The notes under the pieces were generated by a model. It did not search any database, was not told the origin of the DNA, and worked only from the letters and a program-made list of their open reading frames with translations. From DSBX01 sp046484845 (lineage in GTDB: Bacteria; Hydrothermota; Tepidihabitantia; Tepidihabitantales; Tepidihabitantaceae): a stretch of DNA of 43,575 nt. Both the position numbers and the translations under genes were made by a program. The number at the start of each line of letters is the position of its first letter. Position 1 is the first letter of the stretch. Of this stretch, positions 23,633-31,435 are shown in pieces. The stretch lies in assembly GCA_046484845.1 (NCBI GenBank), contig JAWOIB010000114.1:1-43575 (forward strand). The letters are read 5' to 3'.

Positions 23633-25582
23633 TCAGCGCAGGATGGTGACCGGTACCGCGCCGGGCGCGCCGGCGAGGCGCAGGAAGTAACCGCCCGCGG
23701 GCAGGTCCGGCCGCCATTCCCGGGTGCCTTCGAACTCGAGCCGCTCGACGACCCGGCCGAGCGCGTCCGCAACCTCGACCTCGGCAACGCCCTCCTGCCC
23801 GGGCGCGGTCAGCACGAACCGCCGGCCGGCCGGGTGCGGGCGGACGATGAGCGCGGGCCTGTTCGACCCGGACGGGCAAGGTTCCTCGACCCCGGTGGCG
23901 AGCAGGCGGTCCATCGTCGCCATCACCGCCTGCGGGTCGAACTGGTCCGACCAGTAGCGGACGATGCCGTCCCGGTCAATGATGTGGTCCTGCGGGTAGG
24001 GCGCCTCGGGCTGGGGCACGCGCCAGGACTGGTAGACCGCGCTCGTCGGGTCAACCAGCCCGACGTAGCGCATCCCGAAGACATCGCGGAATTCGCTGAG
24101 CTGGTTGATGTTGGCCCCGATGGCGAAGATGGCGACCTCGGCGGTGTCGTAGCGAGGATAGACGGTTCCGTCAATTGCCGCAGACTGCGGCCCGCAGAGC
24201 GGTCACCACGAGGCGCCGAACTGGAGGTAGACGACCTTACCCCGGTAGTCCGAGAGCCGGTGCCAGCGGCTGTCCGTGCCCTGGAGGTTGAAGTCCGGCG
24301 CGGCCGAGCCCGCCTGCGGGAAGCCGGGGTTGTTCTTGTAGACCTCGACGCGGTAGGCCGGGAAGTGCGGGTCGTTCGAGTTGAAGACGATGCCGGCGTT
24401 GACGCGGTCGCTGCCGGCCGCGCCGACGGTGACGAACAGCGAGTCGCCGGCCGACACCGAGAACGACGGCGGCGCAACGGTGATGCCGCCCGGCGCATCC
24501 ACCGAGGTGACCGTCAGCGTCCCGGCCCCGGTGTTGCGCACGACGATGGTGGTCTCGACCGGGCTGGACACCGCGCCGAAATCGAGCGCCTCCGGCTCCA
24601 CGTCAATGTCCGCGCCCGGGTCCGGCCCGACCCGGAAAGTGGACATTCCGCGCCAGTCGCCGATGACGATGAGGTCGCCGCTGATGTCGGCACCGAGCGC
24701 CCAGGTCTTGGTGTTGTCCCAGCCCGCGCGCCTGACCGCAGCCGGGTTCGTGATGTCGAAGAGTTCCAGGTAGCGCCACGAACCGCACACAACCAGGTTG
24801 CCGCTCACGCCGATGCCCCAGGCACAGCCTTCGGTCGCCGCGATGTCGAGCAGGGCCGGCTGGTAGGGGTCGGTAAGGTCCACCGTCGCGAGGCCGCTCG
24901 CACCGAGCGAAAGGACCGCGACGTCGCCCGCCATTATGATGTCGTTGGCAAGGCCGGGCAGGGCAAGGTCCGCGATGCGGCGGGGCGTGCCCGCCAGCGC
25001 GATGACCGCCAGCCCGTGCCGGCCGTTGGCCACGAACAGGAAGGAGTCCCGGGCCTCGACGTTCCAGGCCGCGGCGGTCGGCGCGAGCGAGATGCCGCCA
25101 ACCCGGGTTATCGTCGCCGGGTCGGAGCAGTCTATGAGGTAGATGCCGTTCTGGTGCGCCGCGGCGTAGAGCGTGTCGCCGACCAGCGCGCCGCCTTCGA
25201 GCGCCTCGCGATTGCCGGGCGGGTTATACTGGCCCCGGCCCACGGGCGCACCGACGATACCGTAGCGGACGACGCCGTCCTGCCGGCAGAACGCGAAGAG
25301 GAGGGTATCGCCGTAGACGCGGGTGCGCCAGGCATCCGGGCCTCCGGTCCAGGTCCGAACCGGGACGGCCGGGTCGCTGATATCGTAGACCTCGAGGCCC
25401 TGGCCGAGCCCGTTGGCGATGAAGGCCCGCTCGCCAACCACCTCCGCATCCATCAGGTGGGCGCGGTTGACCTCGTTGTGGCCGACCAGGCGGATGTTGT
25501 CAATCCCGGCCCGCGCCGGGACCGCGGTGAGCATGAGCATGACCGCGGCAAGCGGGAGCGACTGACCGGTGAGTCTTACCAT
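23633..25582 (-). CDS. Secreted selenoprotein: LVIVD propeller, Ig-like and UXXC thioredoxin domains (Sec by in-frame TGA)
   Basis: Read through the TGA at 24205-24203, the frame encodes 649 residues. A signal peptide (1-25) precedes LVIVD-type propeller repeats (about 30-320: LEVYDISDPAVPV, LATVDLTDPYQPALLD, LELFDITNPAAV), an Ig-like 'choice-of-anchor' domain (325-425, LDFGAVSSPVETTIVVRNTG) and a TlpA/ResA-like thioredoxin domain (427-570). The thioredoxin domain has AAPDFNLQGT, KVVYLQFGASW-U-PLC and the cis-Pro region YPQDHIIDRDGIV. U460 occupies the first Cys of CXXC and Cys463 the second. The last 65 residues are a sorting-type domain (DALGRVVERLEF, LPAGGYFLRL). Both halves share one frame, the fold crosses the TGA without a gap, and a candidate SECIS follows. 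The ATG at 25582 is 6 nt after a -10 box. Alternatives are a nonsense mutation or base-call error; TGA is a normal stop elsewhere in this window. Confidence 0.82.
24177..24205 (-). promoter_or_regulatory. Candidate bacterial SECIS element with its UGA codon
   Basis: On the mRNA the UGA (24205-24203) is followed by a perfect 6-bp stem GCCGCA/UGCGGC (24191-24177) capped by a G-U-C loop. The loop G is 18 nt after the UGA, within the 16-37 nt range generally accepted for bacterial SECIS hairpins, and it occupies the first loop position as in the fdhF element. An alternative lower fold pairs CUGC with GCAG. The lower stem is irregular, as is usual for SelB-binding elements. Confidence 0.6.
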
Positions 25583-25588
25583 CAGGAG

Positions 25589-25616
25589 ATTGTACCCGAC
25601 CCGGGGAGCCGCACAA
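25589..25616 (-). promoter_or_regulatory. Leaderless promoter of the selenoprotein gene
   Basis: On the minus strand TTGTGC (25611-25616), 16 bp, TACAAT (25589-25594), 6 nt to the ATG at 25582. It is divergent from the flx promoter 24 bp away. Confidence 0.6.
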
Positions 25617-25639
25617 ACCCGGGGCAAGCCGGTTTTCTC

Positions 25640-25668
25640 TTGGACAGCCCCGGGCTGGGCGCTATAAT
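25640..25668 (+). promoter_or_regulatory. Promoter of the flxDCBA operon
   Basis: TTGGAC (25640-25645), 17 bp, TATAAT (25663-25668). The expected start near 25675 leaves a leader of about 16 nt before the ATG at 25692. Confidence 0.65.
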
Positions 25669-25691
25669 CCCTGTCCCTACGGTGACTGCTG

Positions 25692-26153
25692 ATGAGTGAT
25701 ACTCAACCGGTAACGCCCGACTGGCAGCCGCGCATCGTCGCGTTCCTGTGCAACTGGTGTTCCTACGCGGGGGCCGACCTCGCGGGCATCTCGCGCATCC
25801 AGTACCCGCCGAGCATCCGGGTCATCCGGGTGCCCTGCTCGGGGCGGGTTGACCCGTTCTACATCCTGAAGTCGCTGCAACTGGGCGCAGACGGCGTGCT
25901 CGTCTCCGGCTGTCACCCGGGCGACTGCCATTACCTCACCGGCAACTACGTCGCCCGCCGCCGGTTCGCGGTGCTCAACGACCTGCTCGAGTTCTTCGGC
26001 ATCGAGCCGGGCCGGGTGATGTTCTCGTGGGTTTCCGCGGCCGAGGGCGAGCGGTTCGCCGAAGTCGTCCGCGAGGTGACCGAAGCCGTGCGCCGGCTCG
26101 GCCCTTCCAACCGGCTGGCCGCCGGCCGGAGCCCGCTCGAGGCGACCACTTGA
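25692..26153 (+). CDS. flxD: MvhD/FlxD-type iron-sulfur electron-transfer subunit
   Basis: The 153-residue protein is a full-length MvhD-like subunit, the [2Fe-2S] protein that passes electrons from a hydrogenase or NADH-oxidising module to HdrA. It shows the family start IVAFLCNWCSYAGADLAG, then RVPCSGRVDPFYILKSLQLG and the GVLVSGCHPGDCHY block, giving five conserved cysteines. The first motif has Cys where some archaeal VhuD proteins carry selenocysteine. It opens a four-gene plus-strand operon in which every later gene overlaps its predecessor by 4 nt. In Desulfovibrio-type clusters this protein links FlxA-C to HdrABC; no hdrA is seen here. Confidence 0.88.
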   Translation: MSDTQPVTPDWQPRIVAFLCNWCSYAGADLAGISRIQYPPSIRVIRVPCSGRVDPFYILKSLQLGADGVLVSGCHPGDCHYLTGNYVARRRFAVLNDLLEFFGIEPGRVMFSWVSAAEGERFAEVVREVTEAVRRLGPSNRLAAGRSPLEATT

Positions 26154-26965
26154 GCGCGATCGAGCAGGTCCGGGCCCGGTGCCGCGAGCGGCTGAAGCGA
26201 GGTGAGACCGATATCGTGCTTGGATACCGCGCCGGCCGTCGGACCGGGACCGCGGTACCCGCGTTTGTCACCACGGCGGGGGATTGCGAGAAGTTGGTGC
26301 TCGACGAGAGCTGTCATCACAACCTTGCCGCCTACCTGCCCGGCCTGCGCCACAAGGGCCGGGTGACGGTCATCGCCACCGGCCCGACTTCGCGTTCGGT
26401 CGTCAACCTGCTGAAGGAAAGCCAGTTCGACCGCGAGAAGCTCTACATCATCGGGGTCAGCGACCCGTTCCCGGAGCCGGCATCGGGGGTCCGGGACGCG
26501 GTACTCTGCGACGAGTTCCCAGGTGAACGGTCCGGTGAGGTCGAGCCTGCCCCGGACCCGGCGCTGCAGGCCTTCGAGGCAAAGAGTTCGGACGAACGCT
26601 GGGAACTGCTGACCGCAGAGTTCGGGCGCTGTATCCGGTGCTACGCCTGCCGGCAGGTCTGCCCGAACTGCTACTGCCCGACCTGTTTCGTGGATGCGAA
26701 CCGTCCCCAGTGGGTCGGCCGGACGCCCGACCTGTCCGACAACCTCCTGTTTCACCTGGTGCGGGCCATGCACATGGTCGGCCGGTGCGTTGAGTGCGGA
26801 GCCTGCGCCCGGGCCTGCCCGAGGGGAATAGACCTGATGCTCGTCAACCGGAAGGTGAGCGCAATCGTGCGCGACCGGTTCGGACATGCCTCCGGGATGA
26901 GCCTGGACGACCAACTGCCGCTGACCGGTTTCAGTCCCGACGACCGCCAGGATTTCATCAGGTGA
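26150..26965 (+). CDS. flxC: FlxC-like 4Fe-4S dicluster protein
   Basis: The 271-residue protein has two ferredoxin-type [4Fe-4S] motifs, CIRCYACRQVCPNCYC (about residues 163-178) and CVECGACARACPRGI (about 214-228), with an extra CPTC nearby. The N-terminal 150 residues resemble the FrhB/dicluster partners that accompany MvhD (VLDESCHHNLAAYLPGL, VTVIATGPTSRSVVNLL). It is a soluble electron-wiring subunit between FlxB and FlxD. The start is the TTG at 26150 overlapping the flxD stop (TTGA); an ATG further upstream in this frame would lie deep inside flxD and adds an Arg/Pro-rich, non-family extension. Confidence 0.8.
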   Translation: MSAIEQVRARCRERLKRGETDIVLGYRAGRRTGTAVPAFVTTAGDCEKLVLDESCHHNLAAYLPGLRHKGRVTVIATGPTSRSVVNLLKESQFDREKLYIIGVSDPFPEPASGVRDAVLCDEFPGERSGEVEPAPDPALQAFEAKSSDERWELLTAEFGRCIRCYACRQVCPNCYCPTCFVDANRPQWVGRTPDLSDNLLFHLVRAMHMVGRCVECGACARACPRGIDLMLVNRKVSAIVRDRFGHASGMSLDDQLPLTGFSPDDRQDFIR

Positions 26966-27972
26966 CCCCCCGGTTGCTGCGGAAGGATGGGCTGGCCGGG
27001 TTCCTGGCCGGGAAGGTCGAAGTCCTGGCGCCGGTGCGGGTCCCGGGAGAGGAGGCGAGCAGGTACGGCCCGGTGAAGAGCGCGCAGGACGTCTGCCTTG
27101 ACTACCTGAATACCAGGTTGCCGGTGAAGGAACTATTCTTCCCCCAGCGCGAGGTGCTGTTCCGGTTCCGGCCCGGCCGGCTGGCCGAGGCGGAGCCGGT
27201 GCCCGAACCGCCGGAGCGGGTGGTGTTCGGTGTCCGGCCCTGCGATGCGGCCGCGCTGGAGTTGTTCGACCGGGTGTTCCTGGACCCGAAGTACGACGAC
27301 CCGGGCTATCGCCGCCGGCGCGAGCAGACCACGCTTGTGGGGCTCGCCTGCGACAAGCCCGGCGAAGCCTGTTTCTGCACCGCGGTGGGAGGGGACCCGC
27401 ACGGTACCGCCGCGCTCGACCTCCTGCTCGAGGATATCGGCGATAGCTGGCTCTGCCGGCCGCTGACCGAGAAGGGCGAGAAACTTGTCGAGGGTCTGAA
27501 AGAGGCGGCGGCGGGCGACGTCGCGGACGCCGACAAGCACGCCGAGGCGGCCCGGGCCGCGCTCCAGTTCGCCCTCGACCGGGCCGGGCTGGAGAACAAG
27601 CTGGCCGGGGCGTTCGAGCATGACGTCTGGGAAGAGCTGGCCCGGCCCTGCGTCAACTGCGGGGTCTGCACCTTTGTCTGCCCGACCTGTCACTGCTTCG
27701 ACGTGACCGACGAGGAGCGTGCCGACCGGGGTGCGCGCATCCGGACCTGGGACTCGTGCCAGTTCGCGCTGTTCACCCGGCACGCGTCCGGACACAACCC
27801 CCGGCCGACCGGCCGCGACCGCCTGCGCAACCGCACCCTGCACAAGTTCCGATTCTTCCCGACCACCCACGGTTCGGTGCTCTGCGTCGGCTGCGGCCGC
27901 TGCATTACCGACTGCCCGGCCGGCATCGATTTGCGCGAAACCCTGGAGACGCTCGACGAGGCGCTGGAATGA
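26962..27972 (+). CDS. flxB: FlxB/HydB/AsrA-like 4Fe-4S protein
   Basis: The 336-residue protein belongs to the sulfhydrogenase beta/anaerobic sulfite reductase A group: FFPQREVLFRFRP, VVFGVRPCDAAALELFDRVF, TTLVGLACDKPGEACFC, then two ferredoxin motifs CVNCGVCTFVCPTCHC and CVGCGRCITDCPAGIDL, and the conserved WDSCQFALFTRHASGHNPRP between them. It receives electrons from the flavin subunit and passes them on. The GTG start overlaps the flxC stop (GTGA), and its TGA overlaps the flxA ATG. Gene order points to the Flx complex rather than to AsrABC, since AsrC is absent. Confidence 0.85.
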   Translation: MTPRLLRKDGLAGFLAGKVEVLAPVRVPGEEASRYGPVKSAQDVCLDYLNTRLPVKELFFPQREVLFRFRPGRLAEAEPVPEPPERVVFGVRPCDAAALELFDRVFLDPKYDDPGYRRRREQTTLVGLACDKPGEACFCTAVGGDPHGTAALDLLLEDIGDSWLCRPLTEKGEKLVEGLKEAAAGDVADADKHAEAARAALQFALDRAGLENKLAGAFEHDVWEELARPCVNCGVCTFVCPTCHCFDVTDEERADRGARIRTWDSCQFALFTRHASGHNPRPTGRDRLRNRTLHKFRFFPTTHGSVLCVGCGRCITDCPAGIDLRETLETLDEALE

Positions 27973-28808
27973 CAGGAAACCCCTACCTGCCCTGGCCGGT
28001 GCGGTTGGAGAAGGTTACCACCGAGAACGACGCGAGGGACCTCAAGACTTTCGAACTGTCGTTTGCGGATCCGTCCGCCCGGGAGCGGTTTCGCTTCGAG
28101 CCCGGCCAGTTCGGGTTCATAAGCCTGTCCGGTGTGGGCGAGGCGCCTTTCGGCATCGCTTCGGCCCCGCACGAGGAGCGGGTCTGGTTCACGGTCAAGA
28201 AAGCCGGGGTATTCACCACCGCGCTCCACGAGCTGTCGGTCGGTGTGGAAATCGGGATGCGCGGGCCCTACGGCAATAACTACCCGCTCGCGGCGTCAAA
28301 GGGCCGAGATATCGTCATCGTGTCCGGCGGGTTCAGTTTTACCACCCTGCGGTCGACAATAGTCCACCTGCTGCGGCCCGAACGTCGCGGCGATTACGGC
28401 CGGATCACGGTGGTCTATGGTGCCCGTAGCCCGGGCGAACTCCTCTACAAGGACGAGCTCCGGGCCTGGGAGGCATCGCCTGACCTGGACCTGACGCTCT
28501 GCGTCGACCGCCGGGCGGGCGAATGGCCCGCGACCGAGGGCCTGGTCCCGAACGTGCTGAAGCAGGTTTCGCCGTCGGCGAAGAACGCGGTCGCGCTCGT
28601 CTGCGGCCCGCCGGTGATGCTTCGGTTCACCCACCCGGTGCTGGAAGCGCTCGGGTTCGGCCCCGACGACATCTACCTGTCACTCGAGAACCGGATGAAA
28701 TGCGGTATCGGCAAGTGCGGGCGGTGCAACATCGGCGAGAAGTACGTCTGCAAGGACGGCCCGGTGTTCAGTCACCGGCAGCTGCTCTCACTGCCGGCCG
28801 ATTTCTGA
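27969..28808 (+). CDS. flxA: FlxA/HydG-like FAD/NAD(P)H-binding oxidoreductase
   Basis: The 279-residue protein is a ferredoxin-NADP reductase-like diaphorase: a FAD-binding beta-barrel (FEPGQFGFISLSGVGEAPFG), a pyridine-nucleotide domain (IVIVSGGFSFTTLRSTI, LVCGPPVMLRF), and the C-terminal [2Fe-2S] site MKCGIGKCGRCNIGEKYVC typical of PyrK/HydG/AsrB. It should oxidise NAD(P)H, or reduce NAD(P)+, and exchange electrons with FlxB. With FlxD it would feed a soluble HdrA-type flavin-bifurcating unit encoded elsewhere. The ATG overlaps the flxB stop. Confidence 0.87.
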   Translation: MTGNPYLPWPVRLEKVTTENDARDLKTFELSFADPSARERFRFEPGQFGFISLSGVGEAPFGIASAPHEERVWFTVKKAGVFTTALHELSVGVEIGMRGPYGNNYPLAASKGRDIVIVSGGFSFTTLRSTIVHLLRPERRGDYGRITVVYGARSPGELLYKDELRAWEASPDLDLTLCVDRRAGEWPATEGLVPNVLKQVSPSAKNAVALVCGPPVMLRFTHPVLEALGFGPDDIYLSLENRMKCGIGKCGRCNIGEKYVCKDGPVFSHRQLLSLPADF

Positions 28809-28834
28809 AGGTGGCGAGCGAAAGGCCGGTTCGC

Positions 28835-28862
28835 TTGACAGGCCAAAGACCCGTCCTATAAT
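28835..28862 (+). promoter_or_regulatory. Consensus leaderless promoter of pilT
   Basis: TTGACA (28835-28840), 16 bp, TATAAT (28857-28862), then exactly 6 nt to the GTG at 28869. Both hexamers are full consensus and there is no Shine-Dalgarno site. Confidence 0.85.
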
Positions 28863-28868
28863 CCTGCG

Positions 28869-29981
28869 GTGACTGACGAAGAATTCTTCGAGTCATTGCT
28901 GGCCGAGTGCATCAAGGTTAATGCTTCGGACCTGCACATTACTGTCGGTCGTCCACCCACGCTGCGTGTCGACGGTTTCCTGAAGCCGATCGCGGGTTGC
29001 CCGGTGCTGACCCCGGAGATGACCGAGCGGTTCAAGAACATCGCGACCAAGGACGTTAAGCACCTCCGGGCCCAGATCGATAACGGCGGCGGCGGCGACT
29101 TCGCGTTGTCCTTCCGCAACATGGCTCGGTTCCGGGTGGCGGTCTACAAGCAGAAGGGCTACTTCGGTCTTGCGCTCCGGCTCATCCCGCGGAGGATCCT
29201 GAGTTTCGAAGAGCTGTTCGTGTCGCAACACATGATTCCCCGGATCAAGAGCCTGCTCGACCGCCCGCACGGCCTGGTGCTGGTTACCGGCCCGACCGGG
29301 ATGGGCAAGACGACGACCCAGGCAACTTTCGTGGACTACATCCTGGAGAGTCCCCGCCACGTGCTGACCATCGAGGACCCGGTCGAGTTCGTCCACGACC
29401 ACAAGAATGGCCTCATCACCCAGCGCGAAGTCGGCGTTGACGTGTCGTCGTTCCGCGAGGCGATCATGAAGGGTCTGCGCTCGAACCCGAACGTTATTCT
29501 CGTGGCCGAGATTCGAGACCTTGCCACCGCCGAGGCCACGATCTGGGCTGCGGAATCGGGCCACTTGGTCATTGGTACCCTGCACACGACCAACGCCTCG
29601 GAAACCGTGACCCGGTTCATCGACATCTTCCCGCCCGAAATCCGTGACCAGATCAGGATCCAGTTCTCAATCTCTTTGCTGGCGGTTTTCTGCCAGCGGC
29701 TGCTGGTGAAGGCCGGCGGCAAGGGCAGGGTCGGCGTGTACGAGGTGATGGTCGCGACGCCGGCGGTGCGCAACCTGATTCGCGAGCGGAAGGTGGAACA
29801 CCTGCCCTCGGCGATCCAGACCGGCACCTCCGAGGGCAGCATCTCTTTCGATGCCTACATGGCCGATCTCTACCGGGCGGGCAAAGTCACCTACGAGACC
29901 GCCATTGCCTCCTCGATGGACCCGAAGGGTTTCCGCGAGCTCATCGAGTACGGCGCGAGCAAGCCCGGCAAGCACAAGTAG
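28869..29981 (+). CDS. pilT: PilT-type type IV pilus retraction ATPase
   Basis: The 370-residue protein is a PilT/VirB11-like hexameric ATPase. Visible motifs are the N-terminal NASDLHITVGRPPTLRVDG, Walker A GPTGMGKTTT, the Asp box TIEDPVEFVH, Walker B NVILVAEIRDLATAEA (Ala where most PilT have Gly), the His box GHLVIGTLHTTNASETVTRF and the C-terminal AVRNLIRE, the PilT counterpart of AIRNLIRE. These fit retraction rather than PilB-type extension. No other pilus genes are adjacent. The GTG start is imposed by the promoter 6 nt upstream and the family N-terminus. Confidence 0.93.
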   Translation: MTDEEFFESLLAECIKVNASDLHITVGRPPTLRVDGFLKPIAGCPVLTPEMTERFKNIATKDVKHLRAQIDNGGGGDFALSFRNMARFRVAVYKQKGYFGLALRLIPRRILSFEELFVSQHMIPRIKSLLDRPHGLVLVTGPTGMGKTTTQATFVDYILESPRHVLTIEDPVEFVHDHKNGLITQREVGVDVSSFREAIMKGLRSNPNVILVAEIRDLATAEATIWAAESGHLVIGTLHTTNASETVTRFIDIFPPEIRDQIRIQFSISLLAVFCQRLLVKAGGKGRVGVYEVMVATPAVRNLIRERKVEHLPSAIQTGTSEGSISFDAYMADLYRAGKVTYETAIASSMDPKGFRELIEYGASKPGKHK

Positions 29982-30084
29982 TCTCCCGCGGGCTGTCAGC
30001 CGCTGGTCGGGGCGGTTTCTGTCGCGCGGACGCATTCCTGCTGGAGAGGACCGGACCGGCTTGTCGTGTGCGGTGCGGGTTGAG

Positions 30085-30912
30085 CTAGCCGGCTTCGTAC
30101 CGCCGGCGGTTGAAGACCATGACCGTCCGGGCCGGGACCGGCTCCCAGTCCATCTCGCCCAGCGATTCGAGCCGTATCGGGGCCAGCACCCGCAGGAGGC
30201 CTCCCCGGCCGAGCCAGAGCGCCGGGTCGTCGCCAGTCGGTTCCCGCCAGGTGCTGACGAGCAGCGTCTTGGTGTTCAGGAGCATGAATCGCTGGTCAGG
30301 TTCGTCAGCCAGTCGTTCGTGCATCGCAGTGAGCGAGCCGAGCGGGTCAGCTTCGTCGTACGAGGTGAGGACGTGCAGCAAGAAGCGCTCAGCCGGATCC
30401 GAGCTGTCGGTGATGCGGCGTCCTATGTCGAGCACCTCGGGGCTCTGGAGCCGGCCGGGAGCGCAGAAAGACTGGGGCCGCGGGGTTTCCTGCCGCAGGA
30501 ACGGCTGAAGGTCGCGTGAGTAGGCCGGCATCTCCGCCCGGTCGGTCAGTCGGATGATTGCCAGATCGGTCTTGATGTCCCGGAGGCGGTCGTAGCTGGC
30601 CTGGGTGCAGTAGTTGTCGCGTGCGGGGCTGGCTTCGGTCGGGGCGACCGCGGCCTCCGCCGCCGCTACGTCCGGGCGGGAGCGGCCGGTTGATCCGGCA
30701 CCGGCCGGACTCCGCGGCACGGCGTCCGGCCCGGGCACCTTCTCTCCCGGCTGGCGGCGTCCGGCCCGAGCTACTTCGAGCAGGGTTCCGTAGCACCAGG
30801 CCACTCCCCAGCCGCCGTAGCGTTCCACCGGTCCGGCGGTGGCGAGTTCGTCGAGAGCGGCAATCAACTGGTCGCTGTAGAATCGTCCGGCCAGCGCCAT
30901 GACTTCGCTCAT
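30085..30912 (-). CDS. Degenerate class II glutamine amidotransferase-like protein
   Basis: The 275-residue protein resembles the YafJ-type class II amidotransferase fold: an N-terminal VMALAG strand, YGGWGVAWCYG (matching the family's GWGIAWY), an IIRLTDRAE segment where the family has HIR, a DLQPF in place of N-x-HPF and a later RRITDSSDPAERFLLHVL like the family's TDSE helix. The catalytic Cys expected right after the initiator Met is Ser (MSEV), and the HIR histidine is missing, so hydrolase activity is unlikely. An Ala/Pro/Arg-rich insertion lies at about residues 55-95. It is the fourth gene of the valS transcript, starting 1 nt after the DUF5683 stop. The family call is tentative. Confidence 0.55.
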   Translation of the reverse strand: MSEVMALAGRFYSDQLIAALDELATAGPVERYGGWGVAWCYGTLLEVARAGRRQPGEKVPGPDAVPRSPAGAGSTGRSRPDVAAAEAAVAPTEASPARDNYCTQASYDRLRDIKTDLAIIRLTDRAEMPAYSRDLQPFLRQETPRPQSFCAPGRLQSPEVLDIGRRITDSSDPAERFLLHVLTSYDEADPLGSLTAMHERLADEPDQRFMLLNTKTLLVSTWREPTGDDPALWLGRGGLLRVLAPIRLESLGEMDWEPVPARTVMVFNRRRYEAG

Positions 30913-30913
30913 G

Positions 30914-31435
30914 CTAGAACTCCAACCGGATCTCTGCCCGACCCGGGCCGGCCGCGAACTCCATCTGGCGGTCGAAACGGTACATCCGGGCCGATACCCA
31001 GGCGTCAGCCATCGAGTAGGCCAGTACCGCGCCGGTGAAATAGAGGAGGGTGTTGCGTCGGTCGCGGAGGGTGAGGTAGCGGGCTTCGTCGCCGGCCCTG
31101 AGGGCGGAACTGGCGGCCTGGTGGTCGCGCACCGAGAGATATGCCAGGGTCAGTTCTGCCGGTGCGATGATCGCGGCTTTCCACCAGTAGCCGGTGTATA
31201 CCTGGCCACCGCCCGGGACGGCCAGCGACAGCAGTACCGCCCTGCCCGGGGACTTGCTGGAGTGCCCGGGTTCACCGACCTCGGTTTCGGGGGAGACAGG
31301 ACCGGGTGGGGGGGATTCGTGCCGGAGGGTGTCCGGCCCGGCCGGGTCCGGCGGAAGCCCGAGTGTCTTGGGTACCGGGTCAGCCTGGGCCGCAACCAGC
31401 CCGGCCGCCAGCAGAATCAGCGCCAGGCATCTCAC
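30914..31435 (-). CDS. DUF5683-like membrane protein
   Basis: The GTG at 31435 overlaps the stop codon of the OmpA-like gene and gives a 173-residue protein with a signal peptide (VRCLALILLAAGLVAAQA). After a Pro-rich linker a membrane region begins with LLSLAVPGGGQVYTGYWWKA, the hallmark of DUF5683 proteins (PGxGQxYxGxxxK). It is followed by a second hydrophobic segment and LYFTGAVLAYSMADAWVSA. The frame extends upstream only through base composition. The function of the family is unknown; it commonly appears near envelope genes in FCB bacteria. Confidence 0.75.
   Translation of the reverse strand: MRCLALILLAAGLVAAQADPVPKTLGLPPDPAGPDTLRHESPPPGPVSPETEVGEPGHSSKSPGRAVLLSLAVPGGGQVYTGYWWKAAIIAPAELTLAYLSVRDHQAASSALRAGDEARYLTLRDRRNTLLYFTGAVLAYSMADAWVSARMYRFDRQMEFAAGPGRAEIRLEF

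Noticed and set aside
23633..24073. Independent 146-residue gene starting at the ATG 24073, downstream of the TGA
   Set aside because: It would begin in the middle of a thioredoxin fold, with no ribosome site or promoter, and the upstream residues needed for the fold lie in the same frame back to the TGA.
24203..24205. TGA read as tryptophan (alternative genetic code)
   Set aside because: TGA is the natural stop of many genes here, including the ATGA, GTGA and TTGA overlaps. The position aligns with Cys, not Trp; a Trp already precedes it.
25692..26153. Second selenoprotein among the hydrogenase-type subunits (VhuD-like)
   Set aside because: The relevant motif reads C-N-W-C-S-Y with TGC and TGT codons; no in-frame TGA occurs in the flx genes.
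29982..30084. Terminator or small RNA between pilT and the amidotransferase-like gene
   Set aside because: No convincing hairpin or promoter could be seen in the roughly 100 bp gap.
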